Of a DNA stretch of 64,000 nucleotides, positions 59,786 to 64,000 are shown one piece after another; within the stretch, counting starts at the first letter, position 1; each line of letters begins with the position of its first letter. The notes under the pieces were generated by a model. It had not been told where the DNA came from. It saw nothing but the letters and a program-made list of their open reading frames with translations, and made no database searches. This stretch comes from Aliidongia sp035943795 (lineage in GTDB: Bacteria; Pseudomonadota; Alphaproteobacteria; ATCC43930; CGMCC-115725). The stretch covers positions 1 through 64,000 of the forward strand of contig NZ_DASZBY010000005.1 of assembly GCF_035943795.1 (NCBI RefSeq). Reading direction: 5' to 3'. A program made the translations under genes and the position numbers.

Positions 59786-60571
59786 ATGGAAGTCGAATTG
59801 AAGGGGCTGAGCGCGTTGATCACCGGCGCAAGCCGCGGCCTCGGGAAATCGATCGCAGTCGAATTCGGGCGCGCCGGCGCAAACATCGTGATCGTTGGAC
59901 GGGATCGCGAGGCCCTCGGGCAGACGGCGAGAGAGGCCAGTGCCGCCGGCGCTCCGGCAGTCGAGATCCACCAGTCGGATCTGACCGATCCGCAGGCGGC
60001 CGACAAGGCCGTGAAGGCCACCGTCGAAAGATTCGGGCGGCTCGACGTTCTCGTGAACTGCGCGGGGGATACGAAGCGCGGAAGCTTCTTCGATCTGACG
60101 GACGCCGACTGGGCCGATGGGTATGCGTTGAAATTCCACGGCTGCGTCAGGCTTTGCCGTGAGGCTTGGCCGCATTTGGCCGAGAGGAGAGGCGCGATCG
60201 TCAACATCGTCGGGGTCGGCTCGAAAACGCCCAGCCGGGATTTTACAATCGGCGGGTCTGTCAACTCGGCGCTGCTGAATTTCACCAAGGCGCTAGCTGA
60301 CCTCGGCATCAAGCAGGGTGTCCGCGTCAACGCCGTCAACCCGGGATTCTTCGATACCGATCGCCTGACGCGAAAGATCGATACTTACATCGGAAGCACC
60401 GGCGGTTCACGCCAGCAGGCCGAAGCGGAAATTCTCTCGTCTCTCAAGATCGACCGTTTCGGGAAGCCTGAGGAAGTGGCGGCGCTTTCGGTTTTTCTCG
60501 CCTCGAGCCACGCCACATATATCCATGGCGCGACCATCGACATCGACGGAGGGGCGACGCGCGGTCTATAG
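59786..60571 (+). CDS. SDR-fold protein lacking the catalytic Ser-Tyr-Lys
   Basis: A 261-residue SDR-fold protein. The cofactor motif TGASRGLG (13-20) and NCAG (91-94) are normal, but the active-site positions read NIVG and TIGGSVNSALLNFTK: the expected Ser, Tyr and Lys fall at Gly143, Gly156 and Asn160. A known SDR subgroup has similar YxxxK loss, so this is a clade trait rather than damage. It may bind NAD(P) and act by another mechanism or serve as a binding partner. Its own exact sigma-54 promoter places it in the regulon. It converges on the PrpD-type gene. Confidence 0.8.
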   Translation: MEVELKGLSALITGASRGLGKSIAVEFGRAGANIVIVGRDREALGQTAREASAAGAPAVEIHQSDLTDPQAADKAVKATVERFGRLDVLVNCAGDTKRGSFFDLTDADWADGYALKFHGCVRLCREAWPHLAERRGAIVNIVGVGSKTPSRDFTIGGSVNSALLNFTKALADLGIKQGVRVNAVNPGFFDTDRLTRKIDTYIGSTGGSRQQAEAEILSSLKIDRFGKPEEVAALSVFLASSHATYIHGATIDIDGGATRGL

Positions 60572-60601
60572 GCCGGCGGGGGCGGTCCGATCCGGTGTCC
60601 G

Positions 60602-61957
60602 CTATCGAGCTGGAACGCTGAGCGTCAACAGCTCGCGAACATCGGGAAGGCTTTCTGCCGACCAGACGCGCGCGCAAAGCGCCTCGCGCGCTTCCCGATC
60701 CAACCGCGCCGACGTCAGGCGATGGAATTTGTCTTCAAGTTCCGTATCGGACAAAGGATGGTCGAGACTGCCGCGGGCTTTCGTGATCACGACCGTCCGC
60801 GCGCTTCCATCCCGGCAGCGGAAGATGATTCTGGCCGCCTCGACCGGCACCGTGTCCTCCGCGATCAATCGAACCTTTCGACGCAACAGGGCGACGGATG
60901 CATCGAAAACCGCCTCGTCGCTGAACGCCTGGAGACCAGGCGTTCCGAAAAGCAATGATACGGCGATCGCATGCTGCGCGCTGACCTGGGATTCGCGACT
61001 GGATTGAATATCGGCACGATCGGCACGCTGAAGGAGCAGCGGATTTCCGAAAACGACGATCTCGCTCAACGCTGCCGGGTCGACGCCATCCTGATCGCGC
61101 CACGCGAGACATGCGTCGATAACGGGGTTGATCACCACACCGCATGGGTAGGGCTTGTAAGTGTTTCTGGACAGCTCCCACCTCCCTCCAAACGCCTTGG
61201 TCAGCCCGGAAAGATCCGGATTGCTCGCCATGACGGCTAGAAAGCCGTTCGCCCCCTCGATCGGTAGGTCAGGTCCGGAAAATCCGCGCTGGGCCAACAG
61301 AGCGCTCCAGAGGCCGTTGCGTGCCGCATTCCCGATGCTCACGCTTTTCGCCATCGTGCCGAGGCTCTCGACAAGCCCTGAAGACTGTGTCGCGGCGTTT
61401 CCCAACGCCCAGATTATGGCTCGCTCATTCAATCCCAGTGCGCGGCTTGCGGCTGCCGTCGCTCCCAGGATTCCGCACGTGGCCGTGATATGCCATCCAC
61501 GACGGTAGTGCTCCGGATATATCGCATTACCCAGGCGGCAAGCGATTTCGACACCGACGATGAAGGCCAGCAGGAGGTCCTTCCCGTCCACTTGGCCGCG
61601 TTCCGCAAGGGCGAAAAGAACGGGGAATATCGGTGCGCTGGGGTGGATGACGGTCGGGATGTGCGTATCGTCGAAGTCGGCGATATTCGCACTCGCTGCA
61701 TTGAGAAATGAGGCGCTGAGACCATCGATCCGATCCCGCCGTCCGATGATGGTCGCCTGGGTCGAAAGACCGAACTCGCGCAATGACACCAACGCAAGGT
61801 CGATCGCTGGCTCCATCGAACCGCTGATTGCCGTGGCAAAGAAATTGAGGAGCGCACGCCTTGCCTGATGGCGGACGGTTTGCGGAATATCTTCCCATTG
61901 CGCGTGCGCGATGAATTGGGACAGCTTGCGTGTCAATCCGAGCGCTTGCGCCACCAT
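60602..61957 (-). CDS. MmgE/PrpD family protein
   Basis: A 451-residue protein of the 2-methylcitrate-dehydratase fold. Landmarks are FADFDDTH-like NIADFDDTHIPTVIHPSAPI, HITATCGILGATAAASRAL and YKPYPCGVVINPVIDACLAW. The ATG at 61957 has CAGGAG seven bases upstream and is preferred to the frame start at 62011. Family members dehydrate or isomerise hydroxy-tricarboxylates, but many catabolic-cluster members act on other acids. No prpB or prpC is nearby, so a methylcitrate role is unlikely. It is divergent from the beta-hydroxyacid dehydrogenase gene. Confidence 0.85.
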   Translation of the reverse strand: MVAQALGLTRKLSQFIAHAQWEDIPQTVRHQARRALLNFFATAISGSMEPAIDLALVSLREFGLSTQATIIGRRDRIDGLSASFLNAASANIADFDDTHIPTVIHPSAPIFPVLFALAERGQVDGKDLLLAFIVGVEIACRLGNAIYPEHYRRGWHITATCGILGATAAASRALGLNERAIIWALGNAATQSSGLVESLGTMAKSVSIGNAARNGLWSALLAQRGFSGPDLPIEGANGFLAVMASNPDLSGLTKAFGGRWELSRNTYKPYPCGVVINPVIDACLAWRDQDGVDPAALSEIVVFGNPLLLQRADRADIQSSRESQVSAQHAIAVSLLFGTPGLQAFSDEAVFDASVALLRRKVRLIAEDTVPVEAARIIFRCRDGSARTVVITKARGSLDHPLSDTELEDKFHRLTSARLDREAREALCARVWSAESLPDVRELLTLSVPAR

Positions 61958-62075
61958 CTCACTCCTGACCTGACGGCCGGCGGCTCCCGCCGGCGCACGT
62001 GACGGCAGCAAGATAAGGGCCAGAGACCCGACTTACTCGGTTGACTGCCGACGTCGCAAAGCAATGAAGAAATGG

Positions 62076-62092
62076 TGTCCTTGCAGACAACA
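62076..62092. promoter_or_regulatory. Variant enhancer dyad upstream of the beta-hydroxyacid dehydrogenase gene
   Basis: TGTCCTTGCAGACAACA reads TGTC-N9-AACA (one mismatch) or TGTC-N6-GACA, the same double form as the copy at 39239. It lies 64 bases upstream of a weak sigma-54-like box. Confidence 0.35.
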
Positions 62093-62155
62093 CCGATGTT
62101 CGCGAAAGACACAAGATTCAGGGTTCCGCAACGGGGGAATTTACCCAGAGAGCTG

Positions 62156-62171
62156 CGGCATCGAATTTGCG
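62156..62171 (+). promoter_or_regulatory. Weak sigma-54-like box before the beta-hydroxyacid dehydrogenase gene
   Basis: CGGCATC-GAAT-TTGCG keeps GG, GC and spacing but has three mismatches in the -24 half. It ends 36 bases before the ATG at 62207. Confidence 0.35.
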
Positions 62172-62206
62172 GTCGGCAATCGAACCTCCAACCTGGATTG
62201 AAAACT

Positions 62207-63103
62207 ATGGCAAAATCTTCGGTCGCATTCATCGGTACCGGCGCCATCGGCTCGCCAATGGCGTTTCGCCTTCTCCAAGCTGCCTTCCCTTTGGTCGTAA
62301 ACAATCGTCGGCGGCAAGGCGCCGAAACCTTGATCGATGCAGGGGCCGCCTGGGCTGAAACGGCCGCGGCAGCTGCAGAACATGCCGAGTTGATATTTAC
62401 GTGCCTGCCCAGCATCGAGGCGATGGACGACGTTTGCTTCGGCCCGAGTGGCATCATGTCCGGTGGCAAGCCTCGTTGTGTCGTCGACCTGTCGACGACC
62501 GGACCGGACGACGCCTTCAGGATTGGTGCTCGGTTGAATGCCGGTGGAATAGCATTCATTGACGCGCCGGTCACGGGAGGGGTCCCGCGCGCGCGGGAAG
62601 GCAAGTTGACGGTCATCGCCTCGGGCGATCCCGATGAAATCGAGTTTGCGCGGCCCGCTTTCGAAACGATTGGCTCCACAATCGTGGTGGTCGGATCAAA
62701 ATGCGGACAAGCCCAGACCGTCAAACTGATCAACAACATGTTGAATTATACGGCCATGGCCGCAACGTGCGAAGCGATGGTGTTAGGTGTGAAGGCGGGA
62801 ATCGATCCGAATACGATTCTCCAAGTGGTGAATACCGGTTCGGGTCGGAATTCAGCAACCGAGGTTAAATTTCCTCTCGCCATCCTGCCTCGAACTTTCG
62901 ATTTCGGTGCAACGAACCGGGTTGCGGCAAAGGATTTGTCACTTTTCCTGGGCGTCGCCGAAAACCTCTCGATACCGACCCCTGTTGCCAGCTTCATCTC
63001 GCAGCTTTGGCGCACATGGCTCCCCACTCACGGAGATGAAGACATGACGACGCTTGTCAAAATGTTCGAGCAATGGGCGGGTGTGGAAGTGTCGGGAAAA
63101 TAA
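62207..63103 (+). CDS. Beta-hydroxyacid dehydrogenase (3-hydroxyisobutyrate dehydrogenase family)
   Basis: A 298-residue NAD(P)-dependent enzyme. FIGTGAIGSPMAFRLL binds the cofactor, DAPVTGGVPRAREGKLTVIA is the substrate motif, and the catalytic Lys lies in VKLINNMLNYTAMA. The start at 62207 leads straight into the Rossmann strand; the frame upstream to 62072 is promoter sequence. It oxidises a 3-hydroxy acid or reduces a semialdehyde such as tartronate or methylmalonate types; the substrate is not defined. Divergent from the PrpD-type gene. Confidence 0.88.
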   Translation: MAKSSVAFIGTGAIGSPMAFRLLQAAFPLVVNNRRRQGAETLIDAGAAWAETAAAAAEHAELIFTCLPSIEAMDDVCFGPSGIMSGGKPRCVVDLSTTGPDDAFRIGARLNAGGIAFIDAPVTGGVPRAREGKLTVIASGDPDEIEFARPAFETIGSTIVVVGSKCGQAQTVKLINNMLNYTAMAATCEAMVLGVKAGIDPNTILQVVNTGSGRNSATEVKFPLAILPRTFDFGATNRVAAKDLSLFLGVAENLSIPTPVASFISQLWRTWLPTHGDEDMTTLVKMFEQWAGVEVSGK

Positions 63104-63439
63104 CGGCGCGATGCCTGAAAGAACTTCGCGACGGATTTGACTTCGAAGAAACGTGTGAGTTGTCGTAGTTCGCCACCACGTCCGTCCCGGCGCGCGCTTC
63201 TGGAAGGCCGTGACTGCTGATAGCACGGACGCCCGTGGTGGGCGGCGCTGCGATGGTCTGATACCTTTTCTGTCGCAGCTGCGTCACCGCTTGCGACCTG
63301 ATCAATCCAGTTCCGCCAATATCGTTGGCCAAACGCGATCAGCCGCGCGCCAAAGATACTCGCCAAATCAAACGACTGGCGCACTCTCCCGGTCCACTTC
63401 GACCGAAGAATGCTCCAGCCGGTCTAACACAACGACTGA
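63104..63439. other. Intergenic region, no gene seen
   Basis: A 336-base gap between convergent genes. Several short frames cross it on both strands but none has recognisable family motifs or a ribosome site. Confidence 0.45.
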
Positions 63440-64000
63440 TCAATAGTCCCAGAGGGCCGGTACCCAACGAAAGACGTCGCCGTCGACGGCCACCCGGCCG
63501 ACGGATGGGAACGGTAGGTGAGTGGCAACAAGCTGTTCACCTGTCGCAGCCAGTTCTGTCAAAAGGCGGACCCGAACACGGACCGCCTCCTCGGGGTCGT
63601 GTTCGAAACCGTTGTACCAGTCGGGGTGCTCGAATCCGACCGTGAACACGGCATCCCCAGCAAACGTCAGCCGGTCGCCGCCGGATGCCAGGCGGACCAC
63701 GCTGTGCCCGGGCGTGTGGCCGCCGGTGCGACGGACGACTACCCCCGGCGCCACCTCGCGCTCCTCATCGAACAGCCGCACTTGACTGCCGTACTCTTTC
63801 GCGAACCGCTTGGCGGTCGCACGAAGCACTTCCGGGAACCCCGGCGGCATCGAGGTGTGGGAGAAATCGGGCGATTCCCAGAATTTGGCCTCGGCGGCCG
63901 CCACGTGGATCCGCAAGTCCGGACGCAGCCGCTCTTTCACACCGTCGATGAGGAGTCCCCCGATGTGGTCCATATGCATGTGAGTAATCACCACATCGGT
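63440..64000 (-). CDS. Metallo-beta-lactamase-fold hydrolase, C-terminal part (5' end outside window)
   Basis: The frame is open to the right edge, so the N terminus is missing; 186 residues are visible. The metal-binding HxHxDH is ITHMHMDHIGG near the visible start, with further metal ligands in TGGHTPGHSVV and FAGDAVFTVGFEHPDW, and the final ATHLPFPSVGR. The fold covers lactonases, thioesterases and other hydrolases; the AHL-lactonase-like group fits best but is not certain. It converges on the dehydrogenase gene. Confidence 0.82.
   Translation of the reverse strand, partial: TDVVITHMHMDHIGGLLIDGVKERLRPDLRIHVAAAEAKFWESPDFSHTSMPPGFPEVLRATAKRFAKEYGSQVRLFDEEREVAPGVVVRRTGGHTPGHSVVRLASGGDRLTFAGDAVFTVGFEHPDWYNGFEHDPEEAVRVRVRLLTELAATGEQLVATHLPFPSVGRVAVDGDVFRWVPALWDY

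Noticed and set aside
60602..61957. Methylcitrate-cycle 2-methylcitrate dehydratase
   Set aside because: No prpB, prpC or prpR-type context; the fold is shared by many unrelated catabolic enzymes.
1..64000. CRISPR arrays, tRNA or rRNA genes, attachment sites
   Set aside because: No regular repeat-spacer array or recognisable stable RNA was seen on reading either strand; a dedicated covariance-model scan was not possible.

Overview
The window is GC-rich, densely coded DNA that looks alphaproteobacterial. The gene families (winged-helix/ATPase regulators, DUF4331 proteins, CaiB/BaiF enzymes, a sigma-54 regulon for acyl-CoA catabolism) fit a metabolically versatile soil or water bacterium. No rRNA, tRNA or CRISPR was seen, so the taxonomic placement is inference.

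Layout. 1-10 kb: a GMC oxidoreductase tail, two glycan-active glucosidases, an MFS transporter, a DoxX-like gene stump, zwf and a class I flavin disulfide oxidoreductase, mostly with overlapping ends. 10-21 kb: on the minus strand, a YeeE/YedE transporter, two tandem winged-helix/ATPase regulators, a decayed chemoreceptor fragment, a NiCoT nickel/cobalt transporter, a DUF2721 protein and a CPA2 antiporter. 21-27 kb: two DUF4331-type proteins divergent from a LysR regulator and an MscS-type channel, then a periplasmic binding protein. 27.9-31.3 kb: pqiABC. 31.5-32.1 kb: a broken IS66 element joined to another transposase scrap.

32-63 kb is the most interesting part: a probable sigma-54 catabolic regulon. 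It holds two small putative alpha/beta-barrel proteins, a five-gene peptide/opine-type ABC importer, an amidase, RidA, an enol-lactonase-type hydrolase with its own LysR gene, an 11-gene acyl-CoA operon, an enhancer-binding activator with an intact GAFTGA loop, an SDR, a thiolase, a second SDR, a PrpD/MmgE protein and a beta-hydroxyacid dehydrogenase. The 11-gene operon carries every activity needed for the aerobic-type alicyclic acid route: CoA ligase, acyl-CoA dehydrogenase, hydratase, SDR dehydrogenase and a BadI/MenB-type ring-opening crotonase. It adds two CaiB/BaiF proteins and two 3-hydroxyacyl-CoA dehydrogenase systems.

Several transcription units in that region are preceded by -24/-12 boxes, four of them exact to TGGCACG-N4-TTGC. 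Beside them is a recurrent dyad, TGTC-N9-GACA, present in exact or one-mismatch form in the control region of each unit and also just in front of the activator gene. I read this as a previously unnamed activator/enhancer system coordinating import, amide cleavage, CoA activation, ring opening and beta-oxidation of an alicyclic or branched carboxylate or its amide. The motifs are seen directly; the substrate and the regulatory wiring are inferred.
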